Of a DNA stretch of 64,000 nt, positions 32,624 through 44,800 are shown in pieces. A model generated the notes under the pieces. The model did no database searches. It worked only from the letters and a program-made list of their open reading frames with translations, and had not been told where the DNA came from. The DNA is taken from contig CM026400.1 in NCBI GenBank assembly GCA_014843695.1, positions 30,974,225-31,038,224 of the forward strand. The letters are read 5' to 3'. The stretch's first letter is position 1. Each line of letters begins with the position of its first letter. The position numbers and the translations under genes were made by a program. Source of the stretch: Archivesica marissinica (lineage: Eukaryota > Mollusca > Bivalvia > Venerida > Vesicomyidae).

Positions 32624-32804
32624 CTCCAGTTAAGGTGCGCACTTTTGGGAGAAATTTCTTATTTCTGCATTAGAAATGTTAAGCTGGGAGTGCTTTAGAA
32701 TTGTCTCAATGAGACGATTCTCAAGCACTCCCAACTTGCCATTTTTGGTGAAGAAATAACAACGTTTTACCAAACAATGATAACATTACGCACCTTAACT
32801 GGAG
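32624..32804. mobile_element. foldback MITE with CTCCAGTTAAGGTGCG ends
   Basis: The left end CTCCAGTTAAGGTGCGC and the right end ACGCACCTTAACTGGAG are inverted. The centre is a 26-bp-arm hairpin (GGGAGTGCTTTAGAATTGTC against GATTCTCAAGCACTCCC), and intermediate words TTATTTCT also pair. The entire 181 bp folds back on itself. No target duplication is evident and nothing is encoded. Confidence 0.8.
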
Positions 32805-33187
32805 TTCTTGGAAGAATAAATACATACAGTGGTGATAAATATGTGAGGACCAAAACGTGGCTTACATATACATGTAAGGAGTGGTAATCTTTTAGTTATA
32901 AAACGGTCACATCTCTGTAACTAACGACGCGATACAGAACATTGAATGTAGCATTATGTACTACAGCACTTGATGGTACTGTATGCCTAGTATGAATTTG
33001 AACGTGGGAAATGTAGGAGTTCACTGCACAAGCGAAAAGTTAGAATAGGAACGGAGCGATTGGTGAATGGACGACGCCATAACATAATACATCCCGTTTT
33101 ACAAATGGGTGTACAAGTATACAATAATGCTTTCTACTACGTTGTGGCCGTTAGTAATTGCATTGGTTTGTCGCTTTTCTATTTTAA
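32805..33187. other. unique sequence before the large satellite
   Basis: No gene. GACGACGCCATAACATAATAC and nearby words (33070-33090) look like repetitive DNA but could not be assigned. The array begins at 33188. Confidence 0.35.
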
Positions 33188-35890
33188 TCAGGTAGCAAAT
33201 ATATCATTGAGGCCCTCGTTCCAGTTTCAGGTGGTCAGGTAGCAAATATATCATTGAGGCCCTCGTTCCAGTTTCAGTTGGTCAGGTAGCAAATAGATCA
33301 TTGATGCCCTCGTTCCAGTTTCAGTTGGTCAGGTAGCAAATAGATCATTGAGGCCCTCGTTCCAGTTTCAGGTGGTCAGGTAGCAAATAGATCATTGAGG
33401 CCCTCGTTCCAGTTGGTCAGGGAGCAAATAGATCATTGAGGCCCTCATTCCAGTTTCATGTGGTCAGGTAGCAAATAGATCATTGAGGCCCTCGTTCCAG
33501 TTTCAGTTAGTCAGGTAGCAAATATATCATTGAGGCCCTCGTTCCAGTTTCAGGTGGTCAGGTAGCAAATATATCATTGAGGCCCTCGTTCCAGTTTCAG
33601 TTGGTCAGGTAGCAAATAGATCATTGATGCCCTCGTTCCAGTTTCAGTTGGTCAGGTAGCAAATAGATCATTGAGGCCCTCGTTCCAGTTTCAGGTGGTC
33701 AGGTAGCAAATAGATCATTGAGGCCCTCGTTCCAGTTGGTCAGGGAGCAAATAGATCATTGAGGCCCTCATTCCAGTTTCATGTGGTCAGGTAGCAAATA
33801 GATCATTGAGGCCCTCGTTCCAGTTTCAGTTAGTCAGGTAGCAAATATATCATTGAGGCCCTCGTTCCAGTTTCAGGTGGTCAGGTAGCAAATAGATCAT
33901 CGAGGCCCTCGTTACAGTTGGTCAGGTAGCAAATAGATCATTGAGGCCCTCGTTCCAGTTTCAGTTGGTCAGACAGCAAATAGATCATCGAGGCCCTCGC
34001 TACAGTTGGTCAGGTAGCAAATAGATCATTGAGGCACTCGTTCCAGTTTCAGGTGGTCAGGTAGCAAATAGATCATTGAAGCCCTCGTTCCAGTTTCAGG
34101 TGGTCAGGTAGCAAATATATCATTGAGGCCCTCGTTCCAGTTTCAGGTGGTCAGGTAGCAAATAGATCATCGAGGCCCTCGTTCCAGTTTCAGTTGGTCA
34201 GACAGCAAATAGATCATCGAGGCCCTCGCTACAGTTGGTCAGGTAGCAAATAGATCATCGAGGCCCTCGTTCCAGTTTCAGTTGGTCAGACAGCAAATAG
34301 ATCATCGAGGCCCTCGCTACAGGTGGTCAGGTAGCAAATAGATAATTGAGGCCCTCGTTCCAGTTGGTCAGGTAGCAAATATATCATTGAGGCCCTCATT
34401 CCAGTTTCAGGTAGCAAATAGATCATTGAGGCCCTCGTTTCAGTTGGTCAGGTAGCAAATAGATCATTGAGGCCCTCGTTTCAGTTGGTCAGGTAGCAAA
34501 TATATCATTGAGGCCCTCGTTCCAGTTGGTCAGGTAGCAAATAGATCATTGAGGCCCTCGTTTTAGTTGGTCAGGTAGCAATTATATCATTGAGGCCCTC
34601 GTTCCAGTTGGTCAGGTAGCAAATAGATCATTGAGGCCCTCGTTCCAGGTGGTCAGGTAGCAAATAGATCATTGAGGCCCTCGTTCCAGTTTCAGGTAGC
34701 AAATAGACCATTGAGCCCCTCGTTCCAGTTTCAGGTGGTTAGGTAGCAGTTAGATTATTGAGGCCCTCGTTCCAGTTCCAGGTGGCTATGTAGCAACTAG
34801 ATCATTGAGGCCCTCATTCCAGTTCCAGGTGGCTATGTAGCAACTAGATCATTGAGGCCCTCGTTCCAGTTTCAGTTGGTCAGGTAGCAAATAGATCAGT
34901 GAGGCCCTCGTTCCAGTTCCAGGTGGCTATGTAGCAACTAGACCATTGAGGCCCTCGTTCCAGTTTCAGTTGGTCAGGTAGCAAATAGATCATGAGGCCC
35001 TCGTTCAAGGTCAGGTAGCAAATAGATCATTGAGGCCCTCGTTCAGTGGTCAGGTAGCAAATAGATCATTGAGGCCCTCGTTCCAGTTGGTCAGGTAGCA
35101 AATAGATCATTGAGGCCCTCGTTCCAGTTGGTCAGGTAGCAAATAGATCATTGAGGCCCTCGTTCCAGTTGGTCAGGTAGCAAATAGATCATTGAGGCCC
35201 TCGTTCCAGGTGGTCAGGTAGCAAATAGATCATTGAGGCCCTCGTTCCAGGTGGTCAGGTAGCAAATAGATCATTGAGGCCCTCGTTCCAGTTGGTCAGG
35301 TAGCAAATATATCATTGAGGCCCTCGTTCCAGGTGGTCAGGTAGCAAATAGATCATTGAGGCCCTCGTTCCAGGTGGTCAGGTAGCAAATATATCATTGA
35401 GACCCTCGTTCCAGTTTCAAGTAGCAAATATATCATTGAGGCCCTCGTTCCAGTTTCAAGTAGCAAATAGATCATCGAGGCCCTCGTTCCAGTTTCAGGT
35501 AGCAAATAGATCATTGAGGCACTCGTTCCAGTTTCAGGTAGCAAATAGATCATTGAGGCCCTCGTTCCAGTTTCAGGTAGCAAATAGATCATTGAGGCCC
35601 TCGTTCCAGTTTCAGTTGGTCAGGTAGCAAATAGATCATTGAGGCCCTCGTTCCAGTTTCAGTTGGACAGGTAGCAACTAGATCATTGAGGCCCTCGTTC
35701 CAGTTTCAGGTTGTCATGTAGCAAATAGATCATTGAGGCCCTCGTTCTAGGTGGTCAGGTAGCAAATAGATCATTGAGGCCCTCGTTCCAGTTCCAGTTG
35801 GTCAGGTAGCAAATATATCATTGAGGCCCTCATTCCAGTTTCAAGTAGCAAATACATCATTGAGGCCCTCGTTTCAGTTGGTCAGGTAGC

Positions 35891-38800
35891 AAATTGAACA
35901 GTGAGCCCCTCGTTCCAGTGTCAGGTGGTCAGGTAGCAAATAGATCATTGAGCCCCTCGTTCCAGTTTCAGGTGGTTTGGTAGCAAATAGATCAGTGAGG
36001 CCCTCGTTCCAGTTTCAGTTGGTCAGGTAGCAAATAGATCAGAGGCCCTCGATCCACTTTCAAGTGGTCAGGTAGCAACTAGATCATTGAGGCCCTCGTT
36101 CCAGTTTCAGGTGGTCATGTAGCAAATATATCATTGAGGCCCTCGTTCCAGTTGGTCAGGTAGTAAATATATCATTGAGGCCCTCGTTCTAGTTTCAGGT
36201 GGTCAGGTAGCAAATAGATCATTGATGCCCTCGTTCCAGTTTCAGGTGGTCAGGTAGCAAATAGATCATTGAGGACCTCGTTCCAATTGGTCAGGTAGCA
36301 AATAGATCATTGAGGCCCTCGTTCCAGTTTCATGTGGTCAGGTAGCAAATAGACCATTGAGGCCCTCGTTCCAGTTGCAGTTAGTCAGGTAGCAAATATA
36401 TCATTGAGGCCCTCGTTCAAGTTTCAGGTGGTCAGGTAGCAAATAGATCATTGAGGCCCTCGTTCCAGTTGTTCAGGCAGCAAATAGATCATCAAGGCCC
36501 TCGTTACATTGGTCAGGTAGCAAAGAGTTCATTGAGGCCCTCGTTCCAGTTTCAGTTGGTCAGGCAGCAAATAGATCATTGAGGCCCTCGTTCCAGTTTC
36601 AGGTAGAAAATAGATCATTGAGCCCCTCGATCCAGGTGGTCAGGTAGCAAATAGATCATTGAGGCCCTCGTTCCAGGTGGTCAGGTAGCAAATAGATCAT
36701 TGAGGCCCTCGTTCCAGTTTCAGGTGGTCAGGTAGCAAATAGATCATTGAGGCCCTCGTTTCAGTTGGTCAGGTAGCAAATAGATCATAGAGGCCCTCGT
36801 TCCAGTTTCAGTTGTTCAGGTAGCAAATAGATCATTGAGGTCCTCGTTCCAGTTTCAGTTGGTCAGGTAGCAAATAGATCATTGAGGCCCTCGTTCCAGT
36901 TTCAGGTGGTCAGGTAGCAAATAGATCATTGAGGCCCTCGTTCCAGTTTCAGTTGGTCAGGTAGCAAATAGATCATTGAGGCCCTCGTTCCAGTTGGTCA
37001 GGTAGCAAATAGATCATTGAGGCCCTCGTTCCAGTTTCATGTGGTCAGGTAGCAAATAGACCATTGAGGCCCTCGTTCCAGTTTCAGTTAGTCCGGTAGC
37101 AAATAGATCATTGAGGCCCTCGTTCCAGTTTCAGTTGGTCAGACAGCAAATAGATCATCGAGGCCCTCGCTACAGTTGGTCAGGTAGCAAATAGATCATT
37201 GAGGCCCTCGTTCCAGTTTCAGGTGGTCAGGTAGCAAATAGATCATTGAGGCCCTCGTTCCAGTTTCAGGTGGTCAGGTAGCAAATATATCATTGAGGCC
37301 CTCGTTCCAGTTGGTCAGGTAGTAAATATATCATTGAGGCCCTCGTTCTAGTTTCAGGTGGTCAGGTAGCAAATAGATCATTGAGGCCCTCGTTCCAGTT
37401 TCAGGTGGTCAGGTAGCAAATATATCATTGAGGCCCTCAATCCAGGTGGTTAGGTAGCAAATAGATCATTGAGGCCCTCGTTCCAGTTTCAGGTAGAAAA
37501 TAGACCATTGAGCCCCTCGATCCAGGTGGTCAGGTAGCAAATAGATCATTGAGGCCCTCGTTCCAGGTGGTCAGGTAGCAATTAGATCATTGAGGCCCTC
37601 GTTCCAGTTTCAGGTAGTCAGGTAGCAAATAGATCATTGAGGCCCTCGTTCCAGTTTCAAGTGGTCAGGTAGCAAATAGATCAGTGAGGCCCTCGTTCCA
37701 GTTTCAGTTGGTCAGGTAGCAAATAGATCATTGAGGCCCTCGTTCCAGTTTCAGGTGGTCAGGTAGCAAATATATCATTGAGGCCCTCGTTCCAGGTGGT
37801 CAGGTAGCAACTAGATCATTGAGGCCCTCGTTCCGGTTCCAGGTGGTCAGGTAGCAAATATATCATTGAGGCCCTCGTTCCAATTTCAGGTGGTCAGGTA
37901 GCAAATAGATCATTGAGGCCCTCTTTCCAGTTTCATTTGGTCAGGTAGCAAATAGATCATTGAGCCCCTCGTTCCAGGTGGTCAGTTAGCAAATAGATCA
38001 TTGAGCCCCTCGTTCCAATTTCAGTTGGTCAGGTAGCAAATAGATCATTGAGGCCCTCGTTCCAGTTTCAGGTAGCAAATAGACCATTGAGCCCCTCGTT
38101 CCAGTTTCAGGTGGTTATGTAGCAACTAGATCATTGAGGCCGTCGTTCCAGTTTCAGTTGGTCAGGTAGCAAATAGATCATTGAGGCCCTCGTTCCAGTT
38201 TCAGGTAGCAAATAGATAATTGAGGCCCTCGTTTCAGGTGGTCAGGTAGAAAATAGATCATTGAGCCCCTCGTTCCAGTTGGTCAGGTAGCAAATATATC
38301 ATTGAGGTCCTCGTTCCAGTTTCAGTTTGTCAGGTAGCAAATAGATCATTGAGGCCCTCGTTCCAGTTTCAGTTGGTCAGGTAGCAAATAGATCATTGAG
38401 GTCCTCGTTCCAGTTTCAGGTGGCTATGTAGCAACTAGATCATTGAGGCCCTCGTTCCAGTTTCAGGTGGTCAGGTAGCAAATAGATCATTGAGCCCCTC
38501 GTTCCAGTTTCAGTTGGTCAGGTAGCAAATAGATCATTGAGGCCCTCGTTCCAGTTCCAGTTGGTCAGGTAGCAAATATATCATTGAGGCCCTCATTCCA
38601 GTTTCAGGTAGCAAATAGATCATTGAGGCCCTCGTTTCAGTTGGTCAGGTAGCAAATAGATCATTGAGTCCCTCGTTCTAGGTGGTCAGGTAGCAAATAG
38701 ATCATTGAGGCCCTCATTCCAGTTTCAGGTAGCAAATAGATCGTTGAGGCCCTCGTTCCAGTTCCAGTTGGTCAGGTAGCAAATATATCATTGAGGCCCT

Positions 38801-41800
38801 CATTCCAGTTTCAGGTAGCAAATAGATCATTGAGGCCCTCGTTTCAGTTGGTCAGGTAGCAAATAGATCATTGAGGCCCTCGTTCCATGTAGGTGGTCAG
38901 GTAGCAAATAGATCAGTGAGGCCCTCATTCCAGTTTCAGGTGGTCAGGTAGCAAATAGATCATTGAGGCCCTCGTTCCAGTTTCAGGTGGTCAGGTAGCA
39001 AATAGATCATTGAGGCCCTCGTTTCAGTTGGTCAGGTAGCAAATAGATCATTGAGGCCCTCGTTCCAGTTTCAGTTGTTCAGGTAGCAAATAGATCATTG
39101 AGGTCCTCGTTCCAGTTTCAGTTGGTCAGGTAGCAAATAGATCATTGAGGCCCTCGTTCCAGTTTCAGGTGGTCAGGTAGCAAATAGATCATTGAGGCCC
39201 TCGTTCCAGTTTCAGTTGGTCAGGTAGCAAATAGATCATTGAGGCCCTCGTTCCAGGTAGCAAATAGATCATTGAGGCTCTCGTTCCAGTTGGTCAGGTA
39301 GCAAATAGATCATTGAGGCCCTCGTTCCAGGTGGTCAGGTAGCAAATAGATCATTGAGGCCCTCGTTCCAGGTGGTCAGGTAGCAAATATATCATTGAGG
39401 CCCTCGTTCCAGTTTCAAGTAGCAAATAGATCATCGAGGCCCTCGTTCCAGTTTCAGGTAGCAAATAGATCATTGAGGCACTCGTTCCAGTTTTAGGTAG
39501 CAAATAGATCATTGAGGCCCTCGTTCCAGTTTCAGGTAGCAAATAGATCATTGAGGCCCTCGTTCCAGTTTCAGTTGGTCAGGTAGCAAATAGATCATTG
39601 AGGCCCTCGTTCCAGTTTCAGTTGGTCAGGTAGCAACTAGATCATTGAGGCCCTCGTTCCAGTTTCAGGTGGTCATGTAGCAAATAGATCATTGAGGCCC
39701 TCGTTCTAGGTGGTCAGGTAGCAAATAGATAATTGAGGCCCTCGTTCCAGTTCCAGTTGGTCAGGTAGCAAATATATCATTGAGGCCCTCATTCCAGTTT
39801 CAAGTAGCAAATACATCATTGAGGCCCTCGTTTCAGTTGGTCAGGTAGCAAATTGAACAGTGAGCCCCTCGTTCCAGTGTCAGGTGGTCAGGTAGCAAAT
39901 AGATCATTGAGCCCCTCGTTCCAGTTTCAGGTGGTTTGGTAGCAAATAGATCAGTGAGGCCCTCGTTCCAGTTTCAGTTGGTCAGGTAGCAAATAGATCA
40001 GAGGCCCTCGATCCACTTTCAAGTGGTCAGGTAGCAACTAGATCATTGAGGCCCTCGTTCCAGTTTCAGGTGGTCATGTAGCAAATATATCATTGAGGCC
40101 CTCGTTCCAGTTGGTCAGGTAGTAAATATATCATTGAGGCCCTCGTTCTAGTTTCAGGTGGTCAGGTAGCAAATAGATCATTGATGCCCTCGTTCCAGTT
40201 TCAGGTGGTCAGGTAGCAAATAGATCATTGAGGACCTCGTTCCAATTGGTCAGGTAGCAAATAGATCATTGAGGCCCTCGTTCCAGTTTCATGTGGTCAG
40301 GTAGCAAATAGACCATTGAGGCCCTCGTTCCAGTTGCAGTTAGTCAGGTAGCAAATAGATCATTGAGGCCCTCGTTCCAGTTGTTCAGGCAGCAAATAGA
40401 TCATCAAGGCCCTCGTTACATTGGTCAGGTAGCAAAGAGTTCATTGAGGCCCTCGTTCCAGTTTCAGTTGGTCAGGTAGCAAATAGATCATTGAGGCCCT
40501 CGTTCCAGTTTCAGGTAGAAAATAGATCATTGAGGCCCTCGATCCAGGTTGTCAGGTAGCAAATAGATCATTGAGGCCCTCGTTCCAGTTGGTCAGGTAG
40601 CAAATAGATCATTGAGGCCCTCGTTCCAGTTTCAGGTGGTCAGGTAGCAAATAGATCATTGAGGCCCTCGTTTCAGTTGGTCAGGTAGCAAATAGATCAT
40701 AGAGGCCCTCGTTCCAGTTTCAGTTGTTCAGGTAGCAAATAGATCATTGAGGTCCTCGTTCCAGTTTCAGTTGGTCAGGTAGCAAATAGATCATTGAGGC
40801 CCTCGTTCCAGTTTCAGGTGGTCAGGTAGCAAATAGATCATTGAGGCCCTCGTTCCAGTTTCAGTTGGTCAGGTAGCAAATAGATCATTGAGGCCCTCGT
40901 TCCAGTTGGTCAGGTAGCAAATAGATCATTGAGGCCCTCGTTCCAGTTTCATGTGGTCAGGTAGCAAATAGACCATTGAGGCCCTCGTTCCAGTTTCAGT
41001 TAGTCCGGTAGCAAATAGATCATTGAGGCCCTCGTTCCAGTTTCAGTTGGTCAGACAGCAAATAGATCATCGAGGCCCTCGCTACAGTTGGTCAGGTAGC
41101 AAATAGATCATTGAGGCCCTCGTTCCAGTTTCAGGTGGTCAGGTAGCAAATAGATCATTGAGGCCCTCGTTCCAGTTTCAGGTGGTCAGGTAGCAAATAT
41201 ATCATTGAGGCCCTCGTTCCAGTTTGGGTCAGGTAGCAAATAGATCATTGAGGCCTCGTTCCAGTTGGTCAGGTAGCAAATATATCATTGAGGCCCTCGT
41301 TCTAGTTTCAGGTGGTGTAGCAATAGATCATTGAGCCCTCGTTCCAGTTTCAGTGGTCAGGTAGCAAATATATCATTGAGGCCCTCATCCAGTGGTTAGG
41401 TAGCAAATAGATCATTGAGGCCCTCGTTCCAGTTTCAGGTAGAAATAGATCATTGAGCCCTCGTTCCAGTTGGTCAGGTAGCAAATAGATCATTGAGGCC
41501 CTCGTTCCAGGTGGTCAGGTAGCAAATAGATCATTGAGGCCCTCGTTCCAGGTGGTCAGGTAGCAAATAGATCATTGAGGCCCTCGTTCCAGTTTCGGTG
41601 GTCAGGTAGCAAATAGATCATTGAGGCCCTCGTTCCAGTTTCAGTTGGTCAGGTAGCAAATAGATCATTGAGGCCCTCGTTCCAGTTTCAGGTGGTCAGG
41701 TAGCAAATAGATCATTGAGGCCCTCGTTTCCAGTGGTCAGGTAGCAAATAGATCATTGAGGCCCTCGTTCCGTTTCAGGTGGTCAGGTAGCAAATAGATC

Positions 41801-44800
41801 ATTGAGGCCCTCGTTCCAGTTTCAGGTGGTCAGGTAGCAAATAGATCATTGAGGCCCTCGTTCCATTGTTGGTCAGGTAGCAAATAGATCATTGAGGCCC
41901 TCGTTCCAGTTTCATGTGGTCAGGTAGCAAATAGACCATTGAGGCCCTCGTTCCAGTTGCAGTTAGTCAGGTAGCAAATATATCATTGAGGCCCTCGTTC
42001 AAGTTTCAGGTGGTCAGGTAGCAAATAGATCATTGAGGCCCTCGTTCCAGTTGTTCAGGCAGCAAATAGATCATCAAGGCCCTCGTTACATTGGTCAGGT
42101 AGCAAAGAGTTCATTGAGGCCCTCGTTCCAGTTTCAGTTGGTCAGGCAGCAAATAGATCATTGAGGCCCTCGTTCCAGTTTCAGGTAGAAAATAGATCAT
42201 TGAGCCCCTCGATCCAGGTGGTCAGGTAGCAAATAGATCATTGAGGCCCTCGTTCCAGTTTCAGGTGGTCAGGTAGCAAATAGATCATTGAGGCCCTCGT
42301 TTCAGTTGGTCAGGTAGCAAATAGATCATTGAGGCCCTCGTTCCAGTTTCAGTTGTTCAGGTAGCAAATAGATCATTGAGGCCCTCGTTCCAGTTGGTCA
42401 GGTAGCAAATAGATCATTGAGGCCCTCGTTCCAGTTTCAGGTGGTCAGGTAGCAAATAGATCATTGAGGCCCTCGTTCCAGTTTCAGTTGGTCAGGTAGC
42501 AAATAGATCATTGAGGCCCTCGTTCCAGTTGGTCAGGTAGCAAATAGATCATTGAGGCCCTCGTTCCAGTTTCATGTGGTCAGGTAGCAAATAGACCATT
42601 GAGGCCCTCGTTCCAGTTTCAGTTAGTCAGGTAGCAAATAGATCATTGAGGCCCTCGTTCCAGTTTCAGTTGGTCAGACAGCAAATAGATCATCGAGGCC
42701 CTCGTTACAGTTGGTCAGGTAGCAAATAGATCATTGAGGCCCTCGTTCCAGTTTCAGGTGGTCAGGTAGCAAATAGATCATTGAGGCCCTCGTTCCAGTT
42801 TCAGGTGGTCAGGTAGCAAATATATCATTGAGGCCCTCGTTCCAGTTGGTCAGGTAGTAAATATATCATTGAGGCCCTCGTTCTAGTTTCAGGTGGTCAG
42901 GTAGCAAATAGATCATTGAGGCCCTCGTTCCAGTTTCAGGTGGTCAGGTAGCAAATATATCATTGAGGCCCTCAATCCAGGTGGTTAGGTAGCAAATAGA
43001 TCATTGAGGCCCTCGTTCCAGTTTCAGGTAGAAAATAGATCATTGAGCCCCTCGATCCAGGTGGTCAGGTAGCAAATAGATCATTGAGGCCCTCGTTCCA
43101 GGTGGTCAGGTAGCAATTAGATCATTGAGGCCCTCGTTCCAGTTTCAGGTAGTCAGGTAGCAAATAGATCATTGAGGCCCTCGTTCCAGTTTCAAGTGGT
43201 CAGGTAGCAAATAGATCAGTGAGGCCCTCGTTCCAGTTTCAGTTGGTCAGGTAGCAAATAGATCATTGAGGCCCTCGTTCCAGTTTCAGGTGGTCAGGTA
43301 GCAAATATATCATTGAGGCCCTCGTTCCAGGTGGTCAGGTAGCAACTAGATCATTGAGGCCCTCGTTCCGGTTCCAGGTGGTCAGGTAGCAAATATATCA
43401 TTGAGGCCCTCGTTCCAATTTCAGGTGGTCAGGTAGCAAATAGATCATTGAGGCCCTCTTTCCAGTTTCATTTGGTCAGGTAGCAAATAGATCATTGAGC
43501 CCCTCGTTCCAGGTGGTCAGTTAGCAAATAGATCATTGAGCCCCTCGTTCCAATTTCAGTTGGTCAGGTAGCAAATAGATCATTGAGGCCCTCGTTCCAG
43601 TTTCAGGTAGCAAATAGACCATTGAGCCCCTCGTTCCAGTTTCAGGTGGTTATGTAGCAACTAGATCATTGAGGCCGTCGTTCCAGTTTCAGTTGGTCAG
43701 GTAGCAAATAGATCATTGAGGCCCTCGTTCCAGTTTCAGGTAGCAAATAGATAATTGAGGCCCTCGTTTCAGGTGGTCAGGTAGAAAATAGATCATTGAG
43801 CCCCTCGTTCCAGTTGGTCAGGTAGCAAATATATCATTGAGGTCCTCGTTCCAGTTTCAGTTTGTCAGGTAGCAAATAGATCATTGAGGCCCTCGTTCCA
43901 GTTTCAGTTGGTCAGGTAGCAAATAGATCATTGAGGTCCTCGTTCCAGTTTCAGGTGGCTATGTAGCAACTAGATCATTGAGGCCCTCGTTCCAGTTTCA
44001 GGTGGTCAGGTAGCAAATAGATCATTGAGCCCCTCGTTCCAGTTTCAGTTGGTCAGGTAGCAAATAGATCATTGAGGCCCTCGTTCCAGTTCCAGTTGGT
44101 CAGGTAGCAAATATATCATTGAGGCCCTCATTCCAGTTTCAGGTAGCAAATAGATCATTGAGGCCCTCGTTTCAGTTGGTCAGGTAGCAAATAGATCATT
44201 GAGGCCCTCGTTCTAGGTGGTCAGGTAGCAAATAGATCATTGAGGCCCTCATTCCAGTTTCAGGTAGCAAATAGATCGTTGAGGCCCTCGTTCCAGTTCC
44301 AGTTGGTCAGGTAGCAAATATATCATTGAGGCCCTCATTCCAGTTTCAGGTAGCAAATAGATCATTGAGGCCCTCGTTTCAGTTGGTCAGGTAGCAAATA
44401 GATCATTGAGCCCCTCGTTCCATTCAGGTGGTCAGGTAGCAAATAGATCATTGAGCCCCTCGTTCCAGTTTCAGGTGGTCAGGTAGCAAATAGATCATTG
44501 AGGCCCTCGTTCCAGTTTCAGGTGGTCAGGTAGCAAATAGATCATTGAGGCCCTCGTTTCAGTTGGTCAGGTAGCAAATAGATCATTGAGGCCCTCGTTC
44601 CAGTTTCAGTTGGTCAGGTAGCAAATAGATCATTGAGGTCCTCGTTCCAGTTTCAGTTGGTCAGGTAGCAAATAGATCATTGAGGCCCTCGTTCCAGTTT
44701 CAGGTGGTCAGGTAGCAAATAGATCATTGAGGCCCTCGTTCCAGTTTCAGTTGGTCAGGTAGCAAATAGATCATTGAGGCCCTCGTTCCAGTGGTCAGGT

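Noticed and set aside
35353..35627. Open frames inside the large satellite (MIYLLPETGTRAS and RPSFQFQVANRSL repeats on opposite strands)
   Set aside because: They occur only where 39-bp units, a multiple of three, lie side by side; they recur identically with the satellite blocks and have no start context or protein-like features.
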